From Mycobacterium sp. HUMS_12744610 (GTDB lineage Bacteria; Actinomycetota; Actinomycetes; Mycobacteriales; Mycobacteriaceae): a stretch of DNA of 64,000 bases. The stretch spans positions 372,001-436,000 of the forward strand of contig NZ_JBGEDP010000001.1 of assembly GCF_041206865.1 (NCBI RefSeq), given 5' to 3'. The notes under the pieces are model-generated. The model had not been told where the DNA came from, did not search any database, and worked only from the letters and a program-made list of their open reading frames with translations. Shown here in pieces: positions 39,921 through 46,725 of the stretch (within the stretch, counting starts at the first letter, position 1; each line of letters begins with the position of its first letter). The position numbers and the translations under genes were made by a program.

Positions 39921-39946
39921 GTTTGGCCGGCGGCGCGTGCGGTTAT
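39921..39946 (+). promoter_or_regulatory. SigF-like promoter
   Basis: GTTT at 39921-39924, 16 bases, then GGTTAT at 39941-39946. This is one base from the mycobacterial SigF pattern GTTT-N15-17-GGGTAT. It lies 41 bases upstream of the next start codon and right after rsfB. Found by eye; GC-rich DNA gives chance matches. Confidence 0.45.
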
Positions 39947-39987
39947 CCGGCGTTGTAGGGGGTTCCGGAACGTCGAAGGGCTGGGAG

Positions 39988-40308
39988 ATGAAGATCCGTC
40001 GTTCCACCGCGTGCCGGTCGCTGATCGCCGTCGTCGGGTGTTGCCTGCTCGGCGAGGTTCTCTGCCCCCCGCCGGCGCTCGCCGCGCCCCGTGTGAGCAC
40101 CGCGTATCTGCGGCCGCACGACAAGGCCGCGGCCAGCCTGCGCGACTATGTGCGCACGCACCCGCAGCAGTACGACGACCTGCGCGGCATCATGGCGCCG
40201 GTCGTGGCGCGAAATCCGGGTCGCCCGTCAGCGGCCCCCGGCCAGCGCCCCGATGCGGGTGGATTCCAGGTGGTCCAGCAGGTCCTGCGCGTCGGCGAAG
40301 ACGGGTGA
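39988..40308 (+). CDS. Small exported protein, hemophore-like, C-terminus probably replaced
   Basis: Protein of 106 residues. A signal peptide (MKIRRSTACRSLIAVVGCCLL, cleavage after LAA near residue 33) leads to YLRPHDKAAASLRDYVRTHPQQYDDLRGIMAPVV, written here in two parts of the mature domain (first 17: YLRPHDKAAASLRDYVR). The pattern resembles mycobacterial hemophore-related proteins, which end in a conserved Cys soon after this point. Here the reading continues into sequence antisense to the HAD gene (from about 40205) and has no such Cys, so the original 3' end seems lost by a join. A SigF-like promoter lies upstream. Confidence 0.5.
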   Translation: MKIRRSTACRSLIAVVGCCLLGEVLCPPPALAAPRVSTAYLRPHDKAAASLRDYVRTHPQQYDDLRGIMAPVVARNPGRPSAAPGQRPDAGGFQVVQQVLRVGEDG

Positions 40309-40902
40309 CGCGCCGGCGTCCTGCAACTCCGTGCGGGAGATGCCGCCACTGAGCACCCCGATGCAGGGGAGCCCGGCGTTCGCCGCGGCGTGCGCATCCC
40401 AGACCGCGTCGCCGACGAACACGGCTTGTTCGGCTCCCACGCCGGCCCGCTCCAGGGCGACCCGCATGATGCCGGGTTCGGGTTTGGCGGTGTCGACGTC
40501 GCGCGACGACGTGGTCGCGGCGATGACGTCGTCGCAGTCGAGGACCTTCAGCAACGCCTCCAGTTCGTCGCCGGGCGCCGAACTGGCCAGCACCACCTGC
40601 AGGCCGAGCGTGGCGACGTGGTGCAGCAACGCGCGGGCGCCCCGCAACGGGGCCAGCAGCGGGATGGCCTCGCGGTAGTAGCGGCTGTGCGCGTCGCTGA
40701 GCCGTTCCCGCACGTCGTGGGGCGCGTCGCACGAAAGCATGCGGACCAGCTCCGCGCCGTCCATGCCGATGCAGCGGTGGATGTGCCAGGCCGCGACGGG
40801 CAGGCCTTCGGCGTCGAAGGCCCGTTGCCAGGCGTGGACGTGCAGGTAGTTGGAGTCGACGAGCGTGCCGTCGACGTCGAACAGGACCGCGGGGCTATTC
40901 AT
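40228..40902 (-). CDS. HAD-superfamily phosphatase (beta-phosphoglucomutase-like)
   Basis: Protein of 224 residues. Motif I is VLFDVDGTLVDSN at the N-terminus, motif II VVLASSAPGDEL near residue 103, the motif III Lys lies in DTAKPEPGIM near 140, and motif IV is VFVGDAVWDA near 160. The cap is helical (residues 15-85), as in sugar-phosphate phosphatases. The substrate is unknown. Its last 81 bases overlap the end of the convergent hemophore-like gene. Confidence 0.88.
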   Translation of the reverse strand: MNSPAVLFDVDGTLVDSNYLHVHAWQRAFDAEGLPVAAWHIHRCIGMDGAELVRMLSCDAPHDVRERLSDAHSRYYREAIPLLAPLRGARALLHHVATLGLQVVLASSAPGDELEALLKVLDCDDVIAATTSSRDVDTAKPEPGIMRVALERAGVGAEQAVFVGDAVWDAHAAANAGLPCIGVLSGGISRTELQDAGASPVFADAQDLLDHLESTRIGALAGGR

Positions 40903-40955
40903 GCGCCCGGCATACCCACACCACGTCCGGTTGACACCGGCGAGTGGGCAGGGGC

Positions 40956-40980
40956 GTTTGGCCCCCGCGCCGGCGGGTGG
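40956..40980 (+). promoter_or_regulatory. SigF-like promoter upstream of the UsfY-like remnant
   Basis: GTTT at 40956-40959, exactly 15 bases, then GGGTGG at 40975-40980, close to the GTTT-N15-17-GGGTAT consensus. It precedes a remnant of usfY, a gene that belongs to the SigF regulon in M. tuberculosis, which makes the match more meaningful than sequence alone. Confidence 0.45.
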
Positions 40981-41051
40981 ACGCGGTGGACACTTTCGTG
41001 GGATTCACTCCGAACGGCCCTGGTACGCAACCCTTCTCCCGTGGAGCGACG

Positions 41052-41275
41052 TTGGACCCGATCGATTACGAACGCACCACCCGCGGCCGTGCCGGCGAAA
41101 CCGTCAACCACGGCGCTAATGTTCCGGGCCCGATCATCGTGGCGCTGATCCTGGCCCCCTGTCCGGGGTGGTCTCGGCCCTCCGGCTGATGCGCATACAC
41201 CGCGGCGTCCGCGAGACGGAAGTGCGCCGGCACGCCGCGCGGCCCGACCAGCCACCGCCCCCGCCGGCCAGCTGA
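41052..41275 (+). pseudogene. UsfY-like protein remnant
   Basis: From TTG 41052 one frame reads LDPIDYERTTRGRAGETVNH and continues as a hydrophobic PGPIIVALILA, as in the mycobacterial UsfY family (openings of the form DPVDHLRTTRP-AGES). The helix then breaks off. In a second frame the segment RIHRGVRETEVRRHAARP, ending at 41275, resembles the basic UsfY tail. About 40 residues of membrane helix appear missing. Recognition is from memory and by eye, so the call is tentative. The rest of 40903-41447 shows no other gene. Confidence 0.35.
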
Positions 41276-41447
41276 CCGGACCGCCCCGGGGGTGTCGCGG
41301 TGGCCGCCCCGGCCCGTATCGACTGGCGGACGTGCAGATTTTTCCGTTTCGAGGGTGTGACCGGTACTCCAACGGGGTAGTGCATGAGCCACGGGTGATG
41401 AGTACAGGAAAGTGCGTCAACCCGCCACCGACGAGAAAGGAAAGGCC

Positions 41448-41750
41448 ATGACGACCGCAAGCGATTACGACGCACGCCGCGTATCAGACACCGAGCACTC
41501 CGACATCGGCTCGCTCCGCGAGCTGGCACCCACCCGGCCCGAGACGTCGACCGCCGTTGTCGACCAAGACCCCAACGATGTGCACTTCTTCGAGTTGCCG
41601 GGCGCGGACCTGTCCTCCGAAGAGCTGTCGATCACGGTGATCCCCCAGCAGGCCGACGAGTTCACCTGCTCGAGCTGCTTCCTGGTGCAGCACCGCAGCC
41701 GGTTGCGCAACTCCGGCCCGGGAGTGGCGATCTGCGCCGACTGCGCGTGA
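41448..41750 (+). CDS. DUF4193 zinc-ribbon protein
   Basis: Protein of 100 residues of the actinobacterial DUF4193 family. The middle is acidic (FFELPGADLSSEELSITVIP) and the C-terminus has two Cys pairs, CSSC near residue 73 and CADC at 96-99, able to bind one zinc. Function is unknown; the family is widely conserved in Actinobacteria and is often essential-looking. ATG at 41448 with GAGAAAGGAAAGG upstream. Confidence 0.85.
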   Translation: MTTASDYDARRVSDTEHSDIGSLRELAPTRPETSTAVVDQDPNDVHFFELPGADLSSEELSITVIPQQADEFTCSSCFLVQHRSRLRNSGPGVAICADCA

Positions 41751-41773
41751 CCGGATCGCCGTAGACTCGGGGG

Positions 41774-42154
41774 ATGGACGGCACCCTGGTTTTCGACGGG
41801 CGATGCGGGATGTGCACCCGGGCTGCCGGGCGGCTGGACCGCCTGGATCGGACCGGCCGACTCCGCATCGAACCGTTTCAGGCGCCGGGCATGGCCGACC
41901 GCCTGGGTGTTCCGGGCGACCGGCCGCCCAAGTCCGTGTGGTGGCTGGACTCGTCGGGCGCCGTCTCGTCGGGGGCCCGGGCCATCAACTCGGCCCTGTC
42001 CGCGGCGCTCGGCACGCCGGTGCCGTTGTGGATCTACCGGATTCCCGGGGTCGGCGCCGCGCAGAACGTCGTCTATCGCTGGGTCGCCGCCCATCGCTAT
42101 CGCTTTCGCGGGGTGACACCGCTGTGCGAGGCCGAGCCGCAGCGCTGCGGTTGA
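41774..42154 (+). CDS. DCC-family thiol-disulfide oxidoreductase
   Basis: Protein of 126 residues of the DUF393/YuxK (DCC) family. The thioredoxin-like active site FDGRCGMCTRAAG lies at residues 8-20. Later family marks are VWWLDSSGAVSSGARAI near 57 and WIYRIPGVGAAQNVVYRWVA near 90. Members are soluble redox proteins of unknown substrate. Starts 23 bases after the DUF4193 stop, so the two may be cotranscribed. Confidence 0.88.
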   Translation: MDGTLVFDGRCGMCTRAAGRLDRLDRTGRLRIEPFQAPGMADRLGVPGDRPPKSVWWLDSSGAVSSGARAINSALSAALGTPVPLWIYRIPGVGAAQNVVYRWVAAHRYRFRGVTPLCEAEPQRCG

Positions 42155-42156
42155 GC

Positions 42157-42438
42157 CTATGATCCCCGAAAGCCGTGGTGCATAACGTTATTCAGCCGTG
42201 TCAGGTCGTTTCCGCCGCGCTGTCTGCAGCGTCTGCGACGCCGGGCCGCTTCGGCTTGCTCACGGACGGCTCGGGCCAGATCGCGGGTCTGTCGGGCCCG
42301 GCCGATGGCATCGTCGAGCACCGGCGGGGCGACGGACTCCTGCGCCTCGCGCCCGACGGCTCGCGACCGGTGGGCCTTCTGCCGGCAGGCATTGCTGCAC
42401 TAGCGGGCGTCGGCGCGGGCGTGGAACGTGACGGCATG
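42157..42438 (-). pseudogene. Small CSNACRQ-type Cys protein with an amber codon
   Basis: On the minus strand the frame reads VTFHARADAR, then TAG (42400-42402), then CSNACRQKAHRSRAVG and a basic, Ala/Arg-rich helical tail to the stop at 42157. Many actinobacterial proteins carry RYCSNACRQ-(A/R)-(Y/H)-RAR, so the TAG stands exactly where a Tyr (TAC) is expected. There is no start codon in frame before an upstream TAA at 42439-42441. I read it as a decayed nucleic-acid-binding protein. The plus-strand frame over the same bases (42175-42468) has no recognisable content. Confidence 0.4.
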
Positions 42439-42456
42439 TTACAGCTATCCGTAACA
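42437..42456. promoter_or_regulatory. TGTTAC-N8-GTAACA palindrome
   Basis: Perfect six-base arms (42437-42442 and 42451-42456) in an AT-richer stretch upstream of the CSNACRQ remnant. The shape is that of an operator for a dimeric repressor such as TetR. The rest of 42457-42720 holds no gene I can support. Confidence 0.35.
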
Positions 42457-42717
42457 GTCGTTGCCTAATCGTGCGAAATCGATTGGTGAACAATGGTTAT
42501 CGCGACAGATTATCGCCGCCGTGATCTTGACGGAACGACCTCGCCGATAGTTCACTGGTGGCACCTGCCGATACCCCGCCCGGTGTGCGCGGAATCGGCG
42601 TCGGTGTCGAATGCACCGGTTTCGCGACAGCGAAGGTGCCGGTCGTGGTCGGCGAGAATGGCGTGAAGGAAAAATCGGCCTACGGGGCCCGGCCCTTCGG
42701 AGTGTTCGAACCCCGCC

Positions 42718-44214
42718 GGGGCCGACCTGGACCTCGATGCGACGTTGTACCGCATCGTCAGCGCCGCGATGACCGTGACGGGGGCCCGCTACGGGGCGGT
42801 GGGCGTGTGGGCGCCGGACGGCACGCCGCCTCGTTCGTGCCCGCTGGGATGGATCCCGACACGCCGAGACTGGTCGGCCACCCGCCCGTGGGTAAGGGCG
42901 TTGCGCCTCGACGATCTGACCAGGCATCCGGCCGCGGCGGGATTTCCCGCGCACCACCCGACGATGCGCGCCTTCCTGGGGATGCCCGTCGTCGCCCGGG
43001 CGCGTCTTCGGCGACGTCGACGAGATCACGTTGGAGGCACTGGCCTCGGCGGCATCGGCGGCGATCGACAACGCGCGGATGTTCGACCGGGTCAGCGCGG
43101 CCGCCCGGTGGACCGGCGCGAGCCGGGAGATCACCACCGCCCTGTTGTCGGAGGCCGACCCGGATCTGCAGCCGCTGCAGCTGATCTGCGAGCGGGCGGC
43201 CGAACTCACCGATGCGAGCAGGCGACCGTGCTGGTGCCCGCCGACCCCGAGCAGGCCAGCGTCGACGTCGACGCCCTCGTGGTGTCCGCCGCGGTCGGTA
43301 GATACTCGGATCAGGCTCTGGGACAATGCATTCCGATCTCAGGCTCGACGGCCGGCGAGGTGTTCCGGCCCGGTGAACCCTTGATCACCTCTTCGCTGTA
43401 TTGCCCGGCCGACGCGATCACCAACCTGGGGGAGCGGTCGGCGATCGTGATGCCGCTGTCCGCCGAACAGCAGACGATCGTCGTGATCGTGTTGACGCGC
43501 AACGGCGCCGCACCGCCGTTCGACCCCGCATGCCTGCACCTGGTCGGTGATTTCGCCGGTCACGCCGCGATCGCCGTGATGCTGGCGACGACGCGGCGCT
43601 TCGCGCGGGAACTCAGCCTGCTGACCGATCGCGAACGCATCGCGGCGGATCTGCACGACCTCGTCATCCACCGCGTCTTCTCCGTCGGCATGGGCCTGCA
43701 GAGCGTCGCCGCACGGCTGCGCTCGCCCGAGTTGGCGGCGCGGGTGAGCGGCTTCGCCAACGAGCTAGAGGACGTCATCAACGACATCCGGGTGACGGTC
43801 TTCGACCTGCCGCGGCCCGCCACGCCCCGCCGCGGTTTCGCCGAGTGCATCCAGGATGCGGTTGCCCGGCTCACCGAGGGCGGGGACATCAGCACCTCGC
43901 TGAGCATGGCGGGCCGCCTGGCCGCCGTGAGCGAGGAACTCGCCGAACACGCCGAGGCCTTCCTCGTCGAAGCGCTCGGCCATGCCGTGCGCCACTCCGG
44001 TACGACCCGCATCGCCGTCACCGTCGGCGTCGACGACATCAGCGCCGAGGTGAGCGACGACGGGCCCATCCGGGCCGATGACCGGCGCCGTTGTGGCCTG
44101 GCCGACCTCGCCCGCCGCTCAGGGGAAACCGGCGGCCGCTGCGTCGTCACCAGCTCCGCCACGGGAGACACCGTGGTGAGCTGGAGCGCGGCGCTGAACC
44201 AGCGAACCCGCTGA
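42718..44214 (+). pseudogene. DevS/DosT-like GAF sensor histidine kinase, multiply frameshifted
   Basis: Reading across three frames recovers one kinase: a first GAF domain (DLDATLYRIVSAAMTVTGAR, then FVPAGMDPDTPRLVGHPPVG, then LRLDDLTRHPAAAGFPAHHP), a second GAF (EALASAASAAIDNARMFDRV onward), the HisKA_3 box ERIAADLHDLVIHRVFSVGM, with the phospho-His expected in DLHD, and a HATPase ending near VSDDGPIRADDRRRCGLAD. Frame changes fall near 42825, 42895, 43000 and 43215. The N-terminal coiled part is absent. Intact relatives sense oxygen, NO or CO and phosphorylate DevR. The 3' half from 43220 is one uninterrupted frame, but the whole is not functional as it stands. Confidence 0.8.
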
Positions 44215-44227
44215 CGGACTTTTCTGG

Positions 44228-44275
44228 GTCGGGGTGGCGGGATTCGAACCCACGGCCTCTTCGTCCCGAACGAAG
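44228..44275. repeat. attL: 48-bp copy of the tRNA-Pro 3' half
   Basis: Direct repeat of 61182-61229, identical at 47 of 48 positions (difference at 44255 versus 61209). It covers the tRNA from the anticodon stem to the 3' end, so it is the tRNA end displaced when the element inserted. The intact tRNA is at the right end. Confidence 0.92.
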
Positions 44276-44301
44276 GGGTCATCTGCCGACCTGGTACTTG
44301 T

Positions 44302-44323
44302 CTGTACTGGATAGCCTGTACGG
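44302..44323. promoter_or_regulatory. Left-end TGTAC sites
   Basis: CTGTACTGGATAG (44302-44314) and CTGTACGG (44316-44323) resemble the TGTACNGATTG sites at the repressor promoter (59362-59392) and before 53128. They may be operators of the element's XRE repressor or binding sites for integration proteins. The remaining bases of 44276-44485 hold no gene, only these sites and the 18-base repeat. Confidence 0.4.
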
Positions 44324-44400
44324 AACCGATAGACAGGCAGGTGAGGGCACCTTTCCCCGATCCCGTCTGTCCAATGAATCCAAGGAATACCAAGAGTCCT

Positions 44401-44418
44401 GACACGCACCAGACACGC
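44401..44418. repeat. 18-bp terminal repeat, left copy
   Basis: GACACGCACCAGACACGC occurs here and again at 61093-61110 in the same orientation. Each copy holds two tandem (A/T)GACACGC units. One lies about 125 bases inside attL and the other about 70 bases inside attR, which suits arm-type sites for the integrase. Confidence 0.55.
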
Positions 44419-44485
44419 GGCACCGGCGACATGTCACGTCCCCTACCTCGCACGGAACGCCGGTGTGGTGCGGTGGAATGGGTCT

Positions 44486-44788
44486 GTGACCGAGCACGAC
44501 CTGGACGCGCTCCTCGCTGACATCACGGCGCTGGAAGCCGACGACGACCTCGATACCTTCCCCTGGACGGACGCGGCGCGGTGGACTCCGCCCGAGCCCG
44601 CGCCCGCGCCCGCACCACGACCACGACCACGCCGCCGCACGCGGGCACCTCGTACAGGGACGGTGTACGGGCGTGGTTACGTGCCGATGCCGCCCGACGA
44701 CGCGCTCGACCGAATCACCGATCCGGGCGGTCTGACCATCGACGGCGAGCGGTACGCCGCGCTGCTGCGGGAGTACGGCACGCCCTGA
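44486..44788 (+). CDS. Hypothetical protein, acidic N-terminus and Pro/Arg linker
   Basis: Protein of 100 residues from GTG 44486 (GTG 44465 would add seven). An acidic helical start (TEHDLDALLADITALEADDD) leads to a Pro-Ala-Arg linker near residue 35-55 and a globular-looking tail with GRGYVPMPPDDALDRI and IDGERYAALLREYG. I do not recognise it. It is the first plus-strand gene inside the left end of the element, opposite in direction to the large operons. Confidence 0.55.
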   Translation: MTEHDLDALLADITALEADDDLDTFPWTDAARWTPPEPAPAPAPRPRPRRRTRAPRTGTVYGRGYVPMPPDDALDRITDPGGLTIDGERYAALLREYGTP

Positions 44789-44847
44789 CCTGCGCGTATC
44801 TACGTCCCCGCGCGGCGGTGTCGGTGGGCTGGTGCACGATTCGGACT

Positions 44848-45247
44848 ATGAATACGAAACAGATCGACGCCCTCGTCATCCACGCCGTGTCATGCCTCGC
44901 GCCGCGCCCCGCGCCCCTTGACCCAGACGTGTTCTTGTACCAGCGCATCGCGGGCGGCTACGTAGAAGCGGTGTACGGGCAGACGGCGGCGGGGGAGCGT
45001 GCCGTCTTCTACGTCCACGAGGACGGGATACGGCTCGGGCTACCACTCAACCGCACGGCTACGCGGCATGTGGCACACCTTGAACCCGGCGGTGTTCGTC
45101 CCCTTGTTCGGGAACGTCATCGTGGTCGGGGTGGACGGCTGCGAGGACGCCAGCGTGCCCGAGGGCGTGGTGGACGCGGCACTCACGGCGCACTGCGAGG
45201 TCGAGATAACGGGATGGTTCGAGCGCATCCGCGCCGCGCACGGCTAG
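44848..45247 (+). pseudogene. Hypothetical protein, frameshifted
   Basis: The first frame starts at ATG 44848 (MNTKQIDALVIHAVSCLAPR) and stays convincing to VHEDGIRLGLPLN near 45050. The second frame continues with WHTLNPAVFVPLFGNVIVVG and ends IRAAHG at 45247. Together they would give about 133 residues, so a one-base change near 45050 has split the gene. No family is recognised. It could be a sequence error, a true lesion or programmed frameshifting; I see no slippery heptamer. Convergent with the ESX-like operon. Confidence 0.5.
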
Positions 45248-45284
45248 GCGTCTGACCAGCGCATGTGGTCGTCCCCGCGCGGTG

Positions 45285-45653
45285 TCAGCGCGCGGCTGAG
45301 AGGCGCGGGATGCGCGGGATCGGGAGCTGGGTCGTGACCACGGTGTGCGCGAGGATGGCGTTGACGTGGCGCTGTTCCAGTTTGAGCAAGGTGTCCAAGT
45401 TCTCGCCCGTGGGGTCAGCGTCGAACACGGCGCGGGCGGCGGCGATGGCGTCCACACCGGGGTCGTTCCGGGCGAGGTCGTCGTCCGCCTTGGCTTGCAC
45501 CTGGCAGACGGCAGCGAGGGTCAGCGCGATGTCCGCAAGTTCCCTTGCGTCCGTCCCCCGCGCGCCTTCGAGCGCCTTGACAACCTCACCCAGCGCGACC
45601 GCGAGCGCCGCGAAACCGCCCGTGAGCTGCGCGTTTCCGTGTCCTTCGGTCAC
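45285..45653 (-). CDS. Hypothetical helical protein, last gene of the ESX-like operon
   Basis: Protein of 122 residues, predicted all-helical (TGGFAALAVALGEVVKALEG, ELADIALTLAAVCQVQAKAD, NLDTLLKLEQRHVNAILAHT). No signal peptide. The GTG start overlaps the stop of the upstream gene (GTGA), so it is translated with it. It could be a chaperone for the larger secreted-type proteins, in the way EspG or EspL serve ESX substrates, but sequence gives no direct support. Confidence 0.6.
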   Translation of the reverse strand: MTEGHGNAQLTGGFAALAVALGEVVKALEGARGTDARELADIALTLAAVCQVQAKADDDLARNDPGVDAIAAARAVFDADPTGENLDTLLKLEQRHVNAILAHTVVTTQLPIPRIPRLSAAR

Positions 45654-46699
45654 GACAGGACGGTTCCCGGCGTCATTGCCGAAGCGGGCGGGGCTGCGCT
45701 CAGGGGTGTCGCGGCGGGTGAGGGCTTCGCGGGCTCAGACGGCTTGACGGGCTCAGACGGCTTGACGGGCTCAGACGGCTTGTCCTTGTCCACGTCGTCG
45801 TGCTTGTCCTCGTGGTCCGATGCGAGGGTGACCCCGCCGCTGTCGCCGCCGTCGTGGTGGTCTTGCCCCGCGAGGAGCTTGTCGAGGGCTTCGGGCGTGA
45901 CTTCTTGGCTGTCCCCGCCGCCCTGACCCATGCCCTGGAACAGGGAGCCGAGGTTCTGGATGATGTCCGCGCCGGGGGTGTGCTGAGTTAGCTGACCGAG
46001 CTGTCCCATCGCCCCTTGCATGGCTCCCATGCCCTGTCCGAGGAGTTGCTGCATCTCGCCGCCACCGCCCGGTGCGCCGCCCGAGCCCATGAGCTGCCCG
46101 ACCTTGGACTGCACGTCCGAGGGGAGGTCGGGGGTAGCGCCGCAGTCACTGCTACCGCCCGGCATCGAGTCGGGGACGGACGGCTCATCCCCGTTGACGA
46201 ACTGGTCCTTGAGCTGGTCGTGCGTCTCGTCGTGCTGACGCTTCACGCCCTCGACGGCTTGCTTGTTGCTCGCGACGATCTGGTCGTATTCCTCCTTCGC
46301 GTCCTTCTGCATTCCGCCCGAGGCTGCCATGCGTACCTTGAGGGCTCCGACCTGCGCTTCATGTTGTGCTGCAATGGAATTGATCTGCGACTTCGCGTTG
46401 GCGGTGTTCATCGCGAGGAGTCCCGCCACGACGGCGCGGTTGCCGTGGAACTCCCCGCGCCCGGTGAGGTTACCGGCGCGGTGGGTCATGGTTGAGGTCG
46501 CCGCGTCTGCGGTCATCCCCGTCATGTTGCCCGCAACGGCGGCGTGCATCGTCTGCACGGCTGCCGCGCCCGTGTGGGCTCGTCCCGCCGCGTCCACTTC
46601 GCCGTGCGCCACCTGCGCGTGGTCGTCCTCATTCCACTTGGGCCACGAGTCCTCGCTGACGATCTTGTGCCAGTCGGGGGTGTTTGCTGGTTCGATCAT
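45650..46699 (-). CDS. ESX-substrate-like protein with Lys-Pro-Ser-Glu-Pro repeats
   Basis: Protein of 349 residues. Residues 1-170 are helical, ending in a long coiled stretch (KDAKEEYDQIVASNKQAVEG). The middle is Gly/Met-rich (GGGGEMQQLLGQGMGAMQGA). The tail is acidic, then three units KPSEPV/KPSEPA, encoded by an 18-bp direct repeat near 45730-45783. This helical head plus flexible tail is the plan of PPE/EspB-like secreted proteins, though no WXG motif is present. Good ribosome site (AGGAGCAGGAA) before ATG 46699. No known family assigned. Confidence 0.6.
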   Translation of the reverse strand: MIEPANTPDWHKIVSEDSWPKWNEDDHAQVAHGEVDAAGRAHTGAAAVQTMHAAVAGNMTGMTADAATSTMTHRAGNLTGRGEFHGNRAVVAGLLAMNTANAKSQINSIAAQHEAQVGALKVRMAASGGMQKDAKEEYDQIVASNKQAVEGVKRQHDETHDQLKDQFVNGDEPSVPDSMPGGSSDCGATPDLPSDVQSKVGQLMGSGGAPGGGGEMQQLLGQGMGAMQGAMGQLGQLTQHTPGADIIQNLGSLFQGMGQGGGDSQEVTPEALDKLLAGQDHHDGGDSGGVTLASDHEDKHDDVDKDKPSEPVKPSEPVKPSEPAKPSPAATPLSAAPPASAMTPGTVLS

Positions 46700-46725
46700 T
46701 TCCTGCTCCTTGCTACTTGGTGCGG

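Noticed and set aside
40899..41420. 173-codon minus-strand frame in the gap before the DUF4193 gene
   Set aside because: Composition is Arg/Gly/Pro shadow-like, no ribosome site, and the plus strand shows the UsfY-like remnant.
42175..42468. 97-codon plus-strand frame
   Set aside because: No motif, weak start; the minus strand has the recognisable CSNACRQ segment.
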